Source of the DNA: Rhizobacter sp. SG703
GTDB lineage: Bacteria > Pseudomonadota > Gammaproteobacteria > Burkholderiales > Burkholderiaceae_C
DNA: 64,000 nucleotides
NCBI RefSeq assembly: GCF_012275445.1
Contig: NZ_JAAZQK010000003.1
Span: 248,001-312,000, forward strand
Reading direction: 5' to 3'
Below the pieces are notes generated by a model that saw only the letters and a program-made list of their open reading frames with translations, had not been told where the DNA came from and made no database searches. Both the position numbers and the translations under genes were made by a program. Shown here one piece after another: positions 1 to 8,795 of this stretch. The first letter of the stretch is position 1. Each line of letters starts with the position of its first letter.

Positions 1-402
1 CGTGATGATGTCTGCGCTGGTGAGCGGGGTGATGGCCGCGATGGGCGCGCTGCCGTTGGCATTCTTGAAGGTGATCTGCTGCAGCGGGTTGAACGCGTTG
101 TTCGGGTTGTCGCTGCTGAAGAACATCTTGACCGTGACGCCGTCGGTCTTCTTGTCCTTGAAGCCGATCAGCAGGTCGTTTCCGTTGCGGCTGAACTGCA
201 GCGCGTCGGGCGCGATGCCGTTCAGCTGCAGCGTGTCGATCTTGGTGGAGGCCGCGTCGTACGTGCCGACCAGCGTGTCCTGCCCGCCGCCGACGCTGTA
301 GATGATGGTGTCGCTGCCTTTGCCACCCGTGAATCCTTCGCTGGCGGTGGTACCGGTCAGGGTGTCGTCGCCGGCATCGCCAACGGTGCTCTGGGTGCTC
401 AT
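1..402 (-). CDS. RTX-like calcium-binding protein, N-terminal part (cut by window edge)
   Basis: An open minus-strand frame starts at ATG 402-400 and runs off the window edge without a stop (134 codons visible). The translation begins MSTQSTVGDAGDDTLTG and continues with G-G-x-G-x-D-type motifs (GDAGDDTLTG, GGKGSDTIIY, GGGQDTLVG). These are typical of hemolysin-type calcium-binding (RTX) repeats, followed by a stretch of the kind seen between RTX blocks (NGNDLLIGFKD). There is no signal peptide, as expected for a type I secretion substrate, whose signal is C-terminal and outside this window. It is divergent from the TolC-type gene at 590, with a 187-bp shared upstream region. The exact role (adhesin, enzyme or S-layer) cannot be told from this fragment. 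Confidence 0.7.
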   Translation of the reverse strand, partial: MSTQSTVGDAGDDTLTGTTASEGFTGGKGSDTIIYSVGGGQDTLVGTYDAASTKIDTLQLNGIAPDALQFSRNGNDLLIGFKDKKTDGVTVKMFFSSDNPNNAFNPLQQITFKNANGSAPIAAITPLTSADIIT

Positions 403-589
403 TCGCGCGTCCTGGGGGCTGAATCGGTCGCGCAGCTTAGGAGGCCGTTCTTCGGCACGTCTACGGTCCAAAGCGACGGCTGGGCGGAACTGGCCGCAAA
501 AGGCGGGCATTTTCCGGACATCGCTCACGGGGCGGCCGCGGTGTACTTCCAGGGTGCCGCAGCTGCGGTCGTTCTTGGAGTCCCGTGTC

Positions 590-1933
590 ATGACCGTCCG
601 CCCGTCCTACACCCTGCGCCTTGCCGGCGTGCTGGTGGCCGCCGCCGTCGCGCTGCCGGCGGTGGCCCGCTGCATCGACGACGAAGGGCTGGAGCCCGGT
701 GCCAGTTACGGCGGCAAGCCGCTCGCTGGCGATGCCGGCGGGCCGCGCGTGTCGCTGCAATCGATGGTCCAGGAAGCGGTGCGGCGCAGCCAGTCGATCG
801 GCGCCGCCAGGCTGCTGGCCGAGGCTGCCGCGGCCGATGTCGACGAAACCCGCATGTCGAGCCGTCCTCAGGCCGGCCTGACCGGCACGCTGGGCCGTGT
901 CGGCACGTCGGCGCCCAACACCGAATCCGTCAGCGGCAACCAGGCCCGCCTGGGCCTCAGCATCAGCGCCCCGCTGTTCGACGGAGGCCGCATCACCCAG
1001 CTGACCGACTGGCGCACCCACCTGGCCGAGGCGGCGCGGCAGGGCCAGCTGAGCGCGCAGGAGCAGGTTGCGCTGCAGACCGTCTCGCTGGCGCTCGACC
1101 GCAGCCGCTACCGCATGCAGGCGCAGGTCTACCAGCAGTACTCGCGCAAGATGAGCTGCCTGGTCGAGGCGCTGGAAACCATCGTGCGCGCCGACAAGGG
1201 CCGCACCAGCGAGCTGGTGCAGGCGCAGAAGAACCAGCAGCAGGCCGACCTGCAGCAGGTGCAGACGCTGTCGATGGTGCGCCAGATCGAGGTCAAGCTG
1301 CGCCGCTTCGTCGGAGACGGGCTGCCGCCGACCGAAGGCCTGTCGTCGGTGCTGCTCGACGTGCCCAAGCTCGACGAGCTGCTGGCCCAGGCCGACCGCG
1401 CCGCCGAGATCGCCCAGCTCGACCAGCAGGCCGAGGCGGCCGACAGCTATGCCCGCGCGGTGGTGGCCGGCCAGAAGCCGCAGGTCAACTGGACGGTGGG
1501 CGGCAGCAAGGCCAAGGGCGCCGGCGACGGCACCAACTGGTCGGCCGGCGTCAGCTTCAACATCCCGCTGTACAACGCCAGCAACGACTACTCCAGCGCC
1601 GCCGCGCGCAAGCGGGCCGAGGCTGCCCGGCTGCAGCGCGCCGATGCGCTGGAAGGCCGGCGCTTCCGCATGAGCGAAGTGCACGAGCAGGCCACCTCGG
1701 CGTTCGACCGCGCGCAGCGCGTCATCAGCGTGCTGCGCGACAGCGACCGGGTGCGCAACTTCACGCTGCAGCAGTGGCAGCAGCTCGGCCGGCGTTCGCT
1801 GTTCGACGTGATGGCCGCCGAGGGTGATCACTACGGCCTGCGCGTCGCCTACGTCAACGCGTTGTACGACGGCGAGCAGGCGAATGCGCTGCTGCGCTCG
1901 CTGGGGCTGGGCATCGGCGCCTGGCTGCAATGA
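590..1933 (+). CDS. TolC-family outer membrane channel protein
   Basis: The product is 447 aa. The start at ATG 590 is preferred over longer upstream readings because GGAG (577-580) lies nine bases before it and a signal peptide follows directly (hydrophobic residues 10-24, Ala-rich, cleavage near AVARC). The body has the alternation of long heptad-rich helices and short amphipathic strands of outer-membrane efflux proteins (OEP). It shows two related halves, with strands around SISAPLFDGGR and VSFNIPLYNAS preceding the long coiled-coil segments. Family knowledge: trimers form the outer-membrane tunnel of type I secretion or drug efflux. Its position divergent to an RTX-like gene points to type I secretion. 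No ABC transporter or membrane-fusion partner is in the window. The downstream sugar genes begin only 45 bases after its stop in the same direction. Confidence 0.85.
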   Translation: MTVRPSYTLRLAGVLVAAAVALPAVARCIDDEGLEPGASYGGKPLAGDAGGPRVSLQSMVQEAVRRSQSIGAARLLAEAAAADVDETRMSSRPQAGLTGTLGRVGTSAPNTESVSGNQARLGLSISAPLFDGGRITQLTDWRTHLAEAARQGQLSAQEQVALQTVSLALDRSRYRMQAQVYQQYSRKMSCLVEALETIVRADKGRTSELVQAQKNQQQADLQQVQTLSMVRQIEVKLRRFVGDGLPPTEGLSSVLLDVPKLDELLAQADRAAEIAQLDQQAEAADSYARAVVAGQKPQVNWTVGGSKAKGAGDGTNWSAGVSFNIPLYNASNDYSSAAARKRAEAARLQRADALEGRRFRMSEVHEQATSAFDRAQRVISVLRDSDRVRNFTLQQWQQLGRRSLFDVMAAEGDHYGLRVAYVNALYDGEQANALLRSLGLGIGAWLQ

Positions 1934-1978
1934 ACGCCGGCTGAACCGGCTCCACAGGAACCACAGGGAACGACAACG

Positions 1979-2818
1979 ATGGGAACCAACGACACCAGCC
2001 TGCTGGCCCCGCTCGCGCTGCACCCGCAGGCCTTCATCGACGCCGACGCCCATGTGCATGGCGACTGCGTCGTCAAGAGCGGCGCCCACATCTGCCGCGG
2101 CGTGACCATCGAGGCCGGCTGCCAGATCGGCGCCAACGTCGTGTTCGTCGAGGCCGAAGGCCACGAGCCGCTCGGCACGACGGTGCGCCGCCAGGCCTGG
2201 ATCGGCGCGAATTCGACCATCTACGGCGGGCTGACGATCGCCGCGAAGGCGGTCGTGCGCCCCGGCTCGGTCGTCACGCGCTCGGTGCCGCCCGGCGCCA
2301 TCGTCGAAGGCAACCCGGCGGCCATCGTCGGCTATGTCGACACCGACAAGGGCCCGGCCAGCGCGCTGCATGTGCCGAGCGCCGCCAACAGCTTCAAGAT
2401 CGAGACCACGCCGGTGCACGGCGTCACGGTGCACCACTTCCCGGTGATCCACGACCTGCGCGGCGACCTGACCGTCGGCGAGTTCGATCGCCACGTGCCG
2501 TTCAAGCCGCTGCGCTACTTCATGGTGTTCGGCGTGCCCAGCCGCGAGATCCGCGGCGAGCATGCGCACCACCGCTGCCACCAGTTCCTGATCTGCCTGC
2601 GCGGCAGCTGCGCGGTGGTGGCCGACGACGGCAAGCGCCGCGTCGAGGTGGTGCTCGATTCGCCCCAGCGCGGCCTGTACCTGCCGCCGATGACCTGGGG
2701 CATCCAGTACAAGTACTCGCCGGACGCGATGCTGATGGTCTTCGCATCCGACTACTACGACGCCGCCGACTACATCCGCGACTACGGCGTGTTCACCGAG
2801 CTGGTGGCCCAGGCATGA
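1979..2818 (+). CDS. Bifunctional sugar N-acyltransferase / dTDP-4-keto-6-deoxyhexose 3,4-ketoisomerase (FdtD type)
   Basis: A 279-aa fusion protein. Residues 1-120 form a left-handed beta-helix with hexapeptide repeats (IEAGCQIGANVVF, RPGSVVTRSVPPGAIVEGNPA), the fold of sugar N-acetyltransferases. Residues 141-275 are a cupin of the FdtA/QdtA ketoisomerase family, with the metal-free active-site His cluster GEHAHHRCHQF (His195-198). Family knowledge: the ketoisomerase converts dTDP-4-keto-6-deoxyglucose to the 3-keto sugar, the neighbouring aminotransferase adds the amino group, and the acyltransferase domain acylates it. A bifunctional enzyme with these two domains (FdtD) is known from Shewanella. 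The gene ends in an ATGA overlap with the next one. Whether the sugar is Fuc3NAc or Qui3NAc cannot be read from sequence. Confidence 0.82.
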   Translation: MGTNDTSLLAPLALHPQAFIDADAHVHGDCVVKSGAHICRGVTIEAGCQIGANVVFVEAEGHEPLGTTVRRQAWIGANSTIYGGLTIAAKAVVRPGSVVTRSVPPGAIVEGNPAAIVGYVDTDKGPASALHVPSAANSFKIETTPVHGVTVHHFPVIHDLRGDLTVGEFDRHVPFKPLRYFMVFGVPSREIRGEHAHHRCHQFLICLRGSCAVVADDGKRRVEVVLDSPQRGLYLPPMTWGIQYKYSPDAMLMVFASDYYDAADYIRDYGVFTELVAQA

Positions 2819-3387
2819 CCACGCCGCGGCTCCGCAAGGCCGGGCGCCTTCAAGGCAAGACCCTCGTCTTCCGCGACGCGGCGCCGGCTGACGCCGAATT
2901 CATCCTCGGCCTGCGCACCGACGAGGCCAAGTCGCGCCACCTGTCGCGCACCTCGGGCGCGCTGGCCGACCAGCAGGCCTGGCTGGCCGCCTATGCGCAG
3001 CGCGACGGCGAGGCCTACTTCGTCATCGAGACGCTGGCCGGCGGCAAGCTCGGAACCGTGCGCCTCTACGACGCCCGCACCATCGACGGCCAGCCAAGCT
3101 TCTGCTGGGGCAGCTGGATCCTGTCGGACGCCGCGCCGTCGTCGGCCGCGATCGAGTCGGCGCTGATGGTCTACGCGTATGCCCTCGACACGCTGGGCTT
3201 TACGAACGCGCACTTTCAGGTCAACCTCGCGAATGAGCGCGTCTGCGCCTTCCACGAGCGCTTCGGCGCGCAGCGGGTCTCGCAGGACGAGGTCGAGATC
3301 GAGTACACGCTGGCGAATGCGGCGATCCGTGAAGCGATGAAGCGCTATGCCCGTTTCCTGCCCGACCCCCTCAAGGTGAGCATCTGA
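2815..3387 (+). CDS. GNAT-family N-acetyltransferase in sugar operon
   Basis: A 190-aa protein whose ATG overlaps the stop of the FdtD-type gene (ATGA, 2815-2818), so translation is probably coupled. It fits the GNAT fold: an N-terminal strand [15 protein letters not shown], a central GSWILSD strand, a helix with [43 protein letters not shown] split between strand beta-5 and the alpha-4 region. The ending [14 protein letters not shown] is typical of the acyl-CoA binding C-terminal half. Related enzymes act on amino sugars (PseH-like) or on ribosomal proteins. The operon context favours an amino-sugar or glycan substrate. It is the second of three acyltransferase domains in this small cluster, which suggests an unusual acylation pattern. 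Confidence 0.7.
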   Translation: MTTPRLRKAGRLQGKTLVFRDAAPADAEFILGLRTDEAKSRHLSRTSGALADQQAWLAAYAQRDGEAYFVIETLAGGKLGTVRLYDARTIDGQPSFCWGSWILSDAAPSSAAIESALMVYAYALDTLGFTNAHFQVNLANERVCAFHERFGAQRVSQDEVEIEYTLANAAIREAMKRYARFLPDPLKVSI

Positions 3388-3388
3388 C

Positions 3389-4504
3389 ATGGTTCCCTTC
3401 CTCGACCTGAAGTCCGTGCAGTTGCAGCAGCGTGCCGAGCTGGTGGCCGCCTTCGAGCGTGTGCTCGATTCGGGCTGGTACATCATGGGCGACGAGCTGA
3501 AGCGCTTCGAGCAGGAGTACGCGGCCTACTGCGGCGCGGCGCACTGCGTCGGCGTGGCCAACGGGCTCGATGCGCTGAGCCTCGCGCTGCGCGCGCTCGA
3601 CATCGGCACGGGCGACGAGGTGATCGTGCCGTCGAACACCTACATCGCGACCTGGCTGGCCGTCACGCACGTCGGTGCGACGCCGGTGCCGGTCGAGCCC
3701 GACGAGCACACCCACAACATCGACCCGGCACGCCTCGAGGCCGCCATCACGCCGCGCACCAAGGCCATCATGCCGGTGCACCTGTACGGCCAGCCGGCCG
3801 ACATGACGCCGATCCTCGAGATCGCGCGCCGCCACCGGCTGCGGGTCATCGAAGACGGCGCGCAGGCCCATGCCGCGCGCTACAAGGGCGAACGGCTGGG
3901 CGCACATGGCGACGCGGTGGCCTGGAGCTTCTACCCCGGCAAGAACCTCGGTGCGCTCGGCGATGGCGGGGCCGTGACGACGCACGACGAAGGCGTGGCC
4001 GCCCGGCTGCGCGAGCTGCGCAACTACGGCTCGAAGGTGAAGTACCACAACGAGGTGATCGGATACAACTCGCGGCTCGACGAACTGCAGGCCGCGCTGC
4101 TGCGCGTGAAGCTGCCGAAGCTCGACGCCGACAACCGGCACCGTGCCGAGGTCGCGCAGCGCTACCTGCAGGGCCTGGCCGGGCTCGACCTGGTGCTGCC
4201 GGTGGTGCCGGCCTGGGCCGAGCCGGCCTGGCACCTGTTCGTCGTGCGGCACCGCCAGCGCGATGCGCTCGCGAAGCGGCTGGCCGATGCCGGCATCGGC
4301 ACCGTGATCCACTACCCGGTCGCGCCGCACCTGCAGCCGGCGTATGCGTCGCTCGGCATCGCCCGCGGTGCGCTGCCGGTGTCCGAAGCGATGCACGCGC
4401 AGGTGCTGAGCCTGCCGATCGGGCCGACCCAGACGGTCGAGCAGACCGAGCAGGTGATCCACGCGGTTCGCGACGCCGTGCAGGCGATGGCGGCTGGGGG
4501 CTGA
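3389..4504 (+). CDS. DegT/DnrJ/EryC1-family sugar aminotransferase (FdtB-like)
   Basis: A 371-aa PLP-dependent aminotransferase that starts one base after the GNAT stop codon. Visible landmarks are [15 protein letters not shown] (cofactor phosphate binding), [19 protein letters not shown] with Asp156 for the pyridine nitrogen, and [17 protein letters not shown] with the Schiff-base Lys185. It ends with the [12 protein letters not shown] and LSLPIGP motifs of the nucleotide-sugar aminotransferase subgroup. Family knowledge: FdtB/QdtB enzymes transaminate dTDP-3-keto-6-deoxyhexoses using glutamate. Placement next to a 3,4-ketoisomerase supports formation of a dTDP-3-amino-3,6-dideoxyhexose. The length is normal for the family. 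Confidence 0.88.
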   Translation: MVPFLDLKSVQLQQRAELVAAFERVLDSGWYIMGDELKRFEQEYAAYCGAAHCVGVANGLDALSLALRALDIGTGDEVIVPSNTYIATWLAVTHVGATPVPVEPDEHTHNIDPARLEAAITPRTKAIMPVHLYGQPADMTPILEIARRHRLRVIEDGAQAHAARYKGERLGAHGDAVAWSFYPGKNLGALGDGGAVTTHDEGVAARLRELRNYGSKVKYHNEVIGYNSRLDELQAALLRVKLPKLDADNRHRAEVAQRYLQGLAGLDLVLPVVPAWAEPAWHLFVVRHRQRDALAKRLADAGIGTVIHYPVAPHLQPAYASLGIARGALPVSEAMHAQVLSLPIGPTQTVEQTEQVIHAVRDAVQAMAAGG

Positions 4505-4509
4505 ACGCG

Positions 4510-5466
4510 ATGAACATCACGACGCTGATCCCCGCCTACAAGACCCGCTACATCCTCGACCTGCTGAACTCGCTGCGCTACCAGACGCGGCCGTCGCAGA
4601 AGGTCATCATTTCCGACGACAGCCCGCACGGCGAGTTCCGCGAGGTCTTCTTCTCGGAGCCCTACAAGCCGCTGCTGGCCGGGCTCGACATCGAGTTCCA
4701 CGAGGGCCCGCGCAACGGCGCCTACGAGAACCTGAAGCACCTGGTGCGGCTGTGGAACGGCCGTTCCGAGTTGCTGCACGTGATGCTCGACGACGACGTG
4801 ATGTACCCCGAGTTCTACGAGCGCCACCTGGTCGCGCATGCGTCCGCCGATTTCTCGTGCTCGGTGAGCCGGCGCTGGGTGGCCAACGAGCTGGGCCACC
4901 CGATGACCGGGCAGCCGGTGCCGGCGGCGATCGCCAACAATGCGAGCCGCATGATCGCGCTGAACGACGACGTGATGTTCATGAGCACGGTGGCCGAGTG
5001 CAAGAACTACTTCGGCGAGTTCTCGAACGCGATCTTCCGCGCCGATTGCGCCGACCTGCTGCTGAAGCCGGCGCTCGGCGACGTGTCGTACGCCGGGCTG
5101 TGGGACCTGGGTGCGTTCGTCGCGGCCAGCATCCGCCGCCCGCTGTGCCACATCCAGGACCACCTCGGCTACTTCCGCATCAGCGCGGGGCAGAACTCGT
5201 CGAACCTCAACAGCCCGTTCATGAAGGGCGCGCACCTGGGCTTCGTCGCGCTGGCCGTCGGCGGCCACCGCATCGGCCGGCTGAGCGGCGAGCTGCTGCA
5301 GCAGTGCGCCCGCATCATCCAGCCGGCGTTGAACGTGCGCTACGGCAGCCAGCCGGACATGCAGCCGTTCTGCGCGCTGCTGCCCGACCTGGCGGCGGGC
5401 ACGGCCGGTGCCGAAGAGCGCTTCATCGCCGCCTGGAACGACTTCCTCGCGACGCACGGCTTCTGA
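4510..5466 (+). CDS. Glycosyltransferase family 2-like protein
   Basis: A 318-aa protein that starts six bases after the aminotransferase stop. Its N-terminus has the GT-A nucleotide-binding pattern (ITTLIPAYK, then VIISDDSP), followed by an acidic metal-binding motif (LLHVMLDDDVMYP, Asp94-96). No membrane segments are apparent, so it is probably cytoplasmic. It most likely transfers the modified 3-amino-3,6-dideoxy sugar, or a sugar of the same oligosaccharide, to an acceptor glycan or protein. The acceptor cannot be inferred. The C-terminal 150 residues have no feature that I recognise. Confidence 0.75.
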   Translation: MNITTLIPAYKTRYILDLLNSLRYQTRPSQKVIISDDSPHGEFREVFFSEPYKPLLAGLDIEFHEGPRNGAYENLKHLVRLWNGRSELLHVMLDDDVMYPEFYERHLVAHASADFSCSVSRRWVANELGHPMTGQPVPAAIANNASRMIALNDDVMFMSTVAECKNYFGEFSNAIFRADCADLLLKPALGDVSYAGLWDLGAFVAASIRRPLCHIQDHLGYFRISAGQNSSNLNSPFMKGAHLGFVALAVGGHRIGRLSGELLQQCARIIQPALNVRYGSQPDMQPFCALLPDLAAGTAGAEERFIAAWNDFLATHGF

Positions 5467-5479
5467 ACGCGCCGCGATC

Positions 5480-6133
5480 ATGCTGAAGCTCGATCGCTAC
5501 AAGACCTGGATCTCGAACAGCAACCCGTTCGAGCTCGAGACCTGGGTGCGGGCGCTGCTGGTGCATTACTTCTTTCATGTATCGGACAAGGCGAGTGTCG
5601 AGGTGACGGCCACGCAGGACGGCGCCGCGCGCGTCGTCAACCTGCTGACGCCGACGGTCTTCAAAGGCAGCGGCCGCATCCGGCTCGCGCCGACGGTGGT
5701 GTTCGGCGTGCCGCGTTCACCGGGCAGTTATTCGTGCAGCTACATCGAGGCGCGCACGCCGCAGTCGCTGATCGAGATCGGCGACGGCACCACCCTCAAC
5801 AACCGGGCGGTGATCGTGTCCGAAGGCGCCGGGATCCGGATCGGCCGGCGCTGCCTGATCGGCTCGGAATTCCAGGTGATGGACTCCAACGCGCACCAGC
5901 TGGCGCTCGGCCAGCGGCACCTGCCGGACCGGCAGCCGCGACCGGTGGTGGTCGAAGACGAGGTGTTCATCGGCAGCCGCGTGACGCTGCTGAAAGGCTG
6001 CCGCATCGGGCGCGGCAGCGTGATCGCGGCCGGCACGGTGGTGCCGCCGAAGTTCGATGCACCGCCGCTGTCGGTGATCGCCGGCAACCCGGCGGTGATC
6101 GTCGGGCAGGTGCAGGGTCAGGAAAACGTTTGA
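5480..6133 (+). CDS. Left-handed beta-helix (hexapeptide) acyltransferase
   Basis: A 217-aa protein; I place the start at ATG 5480, because the longer upstream reading only translates the tail of the glycosyltransferase gene. Residues from about 80 on carry hexapeptide repeats (IEIGDGTTLNNRAVIVSEGAGIRIG read as a series, RIGRGSVIAAGTVV) and the trimer-loop motif VIAGNPAVIVG common to WbbJ/Maa/NodL-type O-acetyltransferases. An insertion with MDSNAHQL and the PVVVEDEVFIGSRV strand matches this family. The first 75 residues are unusual, Trp/Phe-rich and unassigned. It probably O- or N-acylates a sugar made or transferred by this operon. Confidence 0.75.
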   Translation: MLKLDRYKTWISNSNPFELETWVRALLVHYFFHVSDKASVEVTATQDGAARVVNLLTPTVFKGSGRIRLAPTVVFGVPRSPGSYSCSYIEARTPQSLIEIGDGTTLNNRAVIVSEGAGIRIGRRCLIGSEFQVMDSNAHQLALGQRHLPDRQPRPVVVEDEVFIGSRVTLLKGCRIGRGSVIAAGTVVPPKFDAPPLSVIAGNPAVIVGQVQGQENV

Positions 6134-6152
6134 CAAACCAGGAGACGAAAAC

Positions 6153-7106
6153 ATGCACGACGAACTCATCGCATCGGTGGCCAACGACTGGTGGTACTAC
6201 AACGTCGAACTGGCGCCGGGGCTGATCACCAAGGGCACGCACATGCCGCGCGTGCCGATGATGCCGCGCATGCTGCTGCGCAACGCGAACCTGCAGGGCA
6301 TGGAGTGCCTGGACATCGGCAGCATGGAGGGCCTGATCCCGACGCTGATGACGCGCCAGGGCGCGAAGCGGGTGCTGGCGACCGACGCGCTGCCGCACTG
6401 CGAGAAGAAGATGAACGCGATCAAGACGATCTACGGCGTCAACTTCGATTTCAAGCAGATCGGGCTGCTGTACGACCTGAGTCTGAAGCTGAAGGACGAA
6501 GGCGGCTTCGACTTCATCAACCTGTCGGGCGTGCTGTACCACGTGTTCTCGCCGATGCACGTGCTGGCGGGGATCCGGCCGCTGCTGAAGAAGAACGGGC
6601 TGATGATCGTGTCGACCAACGTGATGCGCCGCGAGGGTCACACGCTGGAGTACAACCACCGCGGCAACCTGCAGCGCGAGACGAACACCTTCTGGTACCA
6701 CTCGGTGCCGATGCTCGAATCGCTGATCCGCTTCTTCAAGATGGTGCCGATCGACTGCTACTACTGCCCGCATTCGGACGTGAACCCGGCCAACTTCGCG
6801 CCGGGCGTCGACAGCGGCTACATGTCGGTGATGTGCCGCGCGGTCGACGACGCGGACATCCAGGACGGCGACGTCTGGGCCGCCGGCGCGCGGATGGCAT
6901 CGTGGGAGTTCCTGTCGCTGTGCAACGGCGAGATGATGAACGGGCAGCCCCGTTCGACCATCTCGTACCGCGGCGACCAGGATTCGGGCGGCAAGGCGAC
7001 GAAGGGCATCGACCTGTTCCAGACGATTGCCGACGAGCGGCATGTGGTGCGGGCGGTGGATGACTCGCGCAATGCGCATACGTTGCGGTTGGCGGATATG
7101 TATTGA
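6153..7106 (+). CDS. SAM-dependent methyltransferase at end of sugar operon
   Basis: A 317-aa protein with the class I methyltransferase motif I (CLDIGSMEGLIPTL), an acidic ribose-binding strand (RVLATDA) and motif IV (FDFINLSGVLYHV). It continues with LKKNGLMIVSTNV, the usual post-motif strand. The arrangement resembles the CmoB/DUF1698 kind and glycan methyltransferases. It lies 19 bases after the acyltransferase and is the last gene of the run. It likely methylates the terminal sugar or the acyl group. The final 80 residues are family-specific and I cannot assign them. A short GC hairpin (7109-7120) follows the stop but lacks a U-tract. Confidence 0.75.
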   Translation: MHDELIASVANDWWYYNVELAPGLITKGTHMPRVPMMPRMLLRNANLQGMECLDIGSMEGLIPTLMTRQGAKRVLATDALPHCEKKMNAIKTIYGVNFDFKQIGLLYDLSLKLKDEGGFDFINLSGVLYHVFSPMHVLAGIRPLLKKNGLMIVSTNVMRREGHTLEYNHRGNLQRETNTFWYHSVPMLESLIRFFKMVPIDCYYCPHSDVNPANFAPGVDSGYMSVMCRAVDDADIQDGDVWAAGARMASWEFLSLCNGEMMNGQPRSTISYRGDQDSGGKATKGIDLFQTIADERHVVRAVDDSRNAHTLRLADMY

Positions 7107-7181
7107 CGGGCGCAAGCGCCATTTCGCATCGAAATTGTCCGAACAGGATGCTCATCTCATCCAATGGCCCGATGGGCCAAG

Positions 7182-8795
7182 CTATTCTTCCTGAGTCAAA
7201 TAAACGAGAGTGGTTATGAAGGGAGGCCGTTTTGACTGATTTTTGTCGAGTGTCATCGTGTCGAGCATCTCACTGAGCTTTCTAGTCAGATGCCTTGCAG
7301 GCTTCGACTTCTCCTCAGTCGTGGACGGCGGAATCCCATAGGGCATCCCATATGGGAGCGGAAATTCCTTCATGGGATCTGACTCGATTCCGGCGCCTTC
7401 AAGCCCGCTCAGAAGCTCCGGTGAAATACCGGTTTCAATGAGATCGGCTAACTGAAATAGTTCTGAAGATGATAGTATATTAGCCGTTTTGGCAAGTGGG
7501 CTAAGAAGGGATGATGGCAGCATCGTCTTCTGCACGGCCGATTCCTTCTCGGCCCAAAGATAATACTTCGCTCCTTGTCCTGGATCTTCTTTTTCCATAT
7601 TTTGTATTATTATTTCCCTGGCATCTTTGCTTGATAAGTGCGTGATGGTCGCGCGATGATGTAGAAATGGCGTGGCATGATAGAGCGCTGGATCCAAAAA
7701 GGAAAAGACGGCTCCAGGTTGAATCATTGAGCAATCGACCATGTCTCCGTCGGCCATGCTTGCCATTCCGAGAAGATCCGCTTTCATTTCGCTCGGCAAG
7801 GTAATGCTATCCGGGTTAAGGTATGGGTCGGCGATCCACTCGGGACTTGCCATTGGTCTCTCGTTGAGGTAGATCAGAACCGTAAACAATGCTCGATGCA
7901 TTGGACCTCCATCCTTGTGATACTTATTGTCCGACGTTTTTCTATCAAAGGTGCAGTCTGATTCCATGACGATCCGCCAAGGCTTCTTGATGCAGTATTG
8001 ATAATCCTTCAAGAAATTCAATATCCCAGTGGTTTCTAGGATGTTTCTATGAAAGTCCTTGAGATCATCTGCATTTTCGTGACATTCTTGCACTGGATGA
8101 ATATCATTGTGAGGGGGAAGTGACTTCGTTCGTAGCTCAAATTTTATTTGATCGCCTGCAAAAGTCACCGAGCTCGCACCAATAATCAGCGGAATTCCAG
8201 CGACTGCATCCTGCCTCAAATCCCGCGCGATAGATGCTATTTTATCTCTGAGTTTCAAGCCTTCAATCCCCAGTTGATCAATGTGAGGGGTTGCCCATAT
8301 CTGCAGTTGATTCTGGTGTCGAGAAGAAGACTCTGCATTGATGCTGGAATCTATTGGTTCTTTCTGAAGATCGATACCAGGTGATCCTTGGTAGATTACC
8401 AGTCCTGCCTTTATGGCTTCATTCAGGTCTGCGGGAATCTGCTTGGCAGCAGATGATTCAAGAGGTAGATTTGGAAGAAGAACCCTTGGCTTTTCGCCAT
8501 CTTTAGAAAGAGTGCAGTCTGCCAAGTTGGCCCACATTTCCTGTGACACCCGATCGATTGCACTTCCGTCAATGTCTCGGAGATCAATCTGTCCTTGCTC
8601 AAATCCAATGAAGAGGGCGCGCCTGGCGTTCTCCGATACATTGGTATATTTTTCAATTTCAACAATGGCCCTTTTGGCCAAGGCGCGACGCTTGGCGAAT
8701 TCTCGGATCGCCGAGGGACGTTTCGTTGCGCCGTCGGAGGGTGAAGCCGTTGAGTTTTGGCCGAGATGGACTTTCCGGTTGTCGACGCCGCGCAT
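7182..8795 (-). CDS. Unrecognised protein with a 2-oxoglutarate/Fe(II) oxygenase-like signature
   Basis: A 537-aa protein I do not recognise as a named family. Base composition is visibly less GC-rich than all neighbours, suggesting transfer. The middle holds a pattern typical of the double-stranded beta-helix oxygenases: an H-x-D motif (YHKDGG, His293/Asp295), then RALFTVLIYLNE, then GAVFSFLDPALYHATP with His373, followed by HHRATIT with Arg381. In prolyl-hydroxylase-like enzymes these positions bind iron and 2-oxoglutarate. The first 45 residues are polar and low in structure. The last 100 residues are Ser/Pro-rich. It is a single gene, convergent with the sugar operon. The fold assignment is inference; substrate and cellular role are unknown. 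Confidence 0.6.
   Translation of the reverse strand: MRGVDNRKVHLGQNSTASPSDGATKRPSAIREFAKRRALAKRAIVEIEKYTNVSENARRALFIGFEQGQIDLRDIDGSAIDRVSQEMWANLADCTLSKDGEKPRVLLPNLPLESSAAKQIPADLNEAIKAGLVIYQGSPGIDLQKEPIDSSINAESSSRHQNQLQIWATPHIDQLGIEGLKLRDKIASIARDLRQDAVAGIPLIIGASSVTFAGDQIKFELRTKSLPPHNDIHPVQECHENADDLKDFHRNILETTGILNFLKDYQYCIKKPWRIVMESDCTFDRKTSDNKYHKDGGPMHRALFTVLIYLNERPMASPEWIADPYLNPDSITLPSEMKADLLGMASMADGDMVDCSMIQPGAVFSFLDPALYHATPFLHHRATITHLSSKDAREIIIQNMEKEDPGQGAKYYLWAEKESAVQKTMLPSSLLSPLAKTANILSSSELFQLADLIETGISPELLSGLEGAGIESDPMKEFPLPYGMPYGIPPSTTEEKSKPARHLTRKLSEMLDTMTLDKNQSKRPPFITTLVYLTQEE

Noticed and set aside
302-589. N-terminal extension of the TolC frame
   Set aside because: It overlaps the divergent RTX-like gene and its promoter, and the signal peptide begins at 590.
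461-2581. 706-codon minus-strand frame over the TolC and FdtD-type genes
   Set aside because: The composition is typical of an antisense GC-rich shadow (Ala/Arg/His-rich, no motifs), while the plus frames carry clear family motifs.
7165-7179. TGGCCCGATGGGCCA hairpin after the 537-aa gene
   Set aside because: Stem of six pairs without a T-run on either strand; could be chance in this composition.
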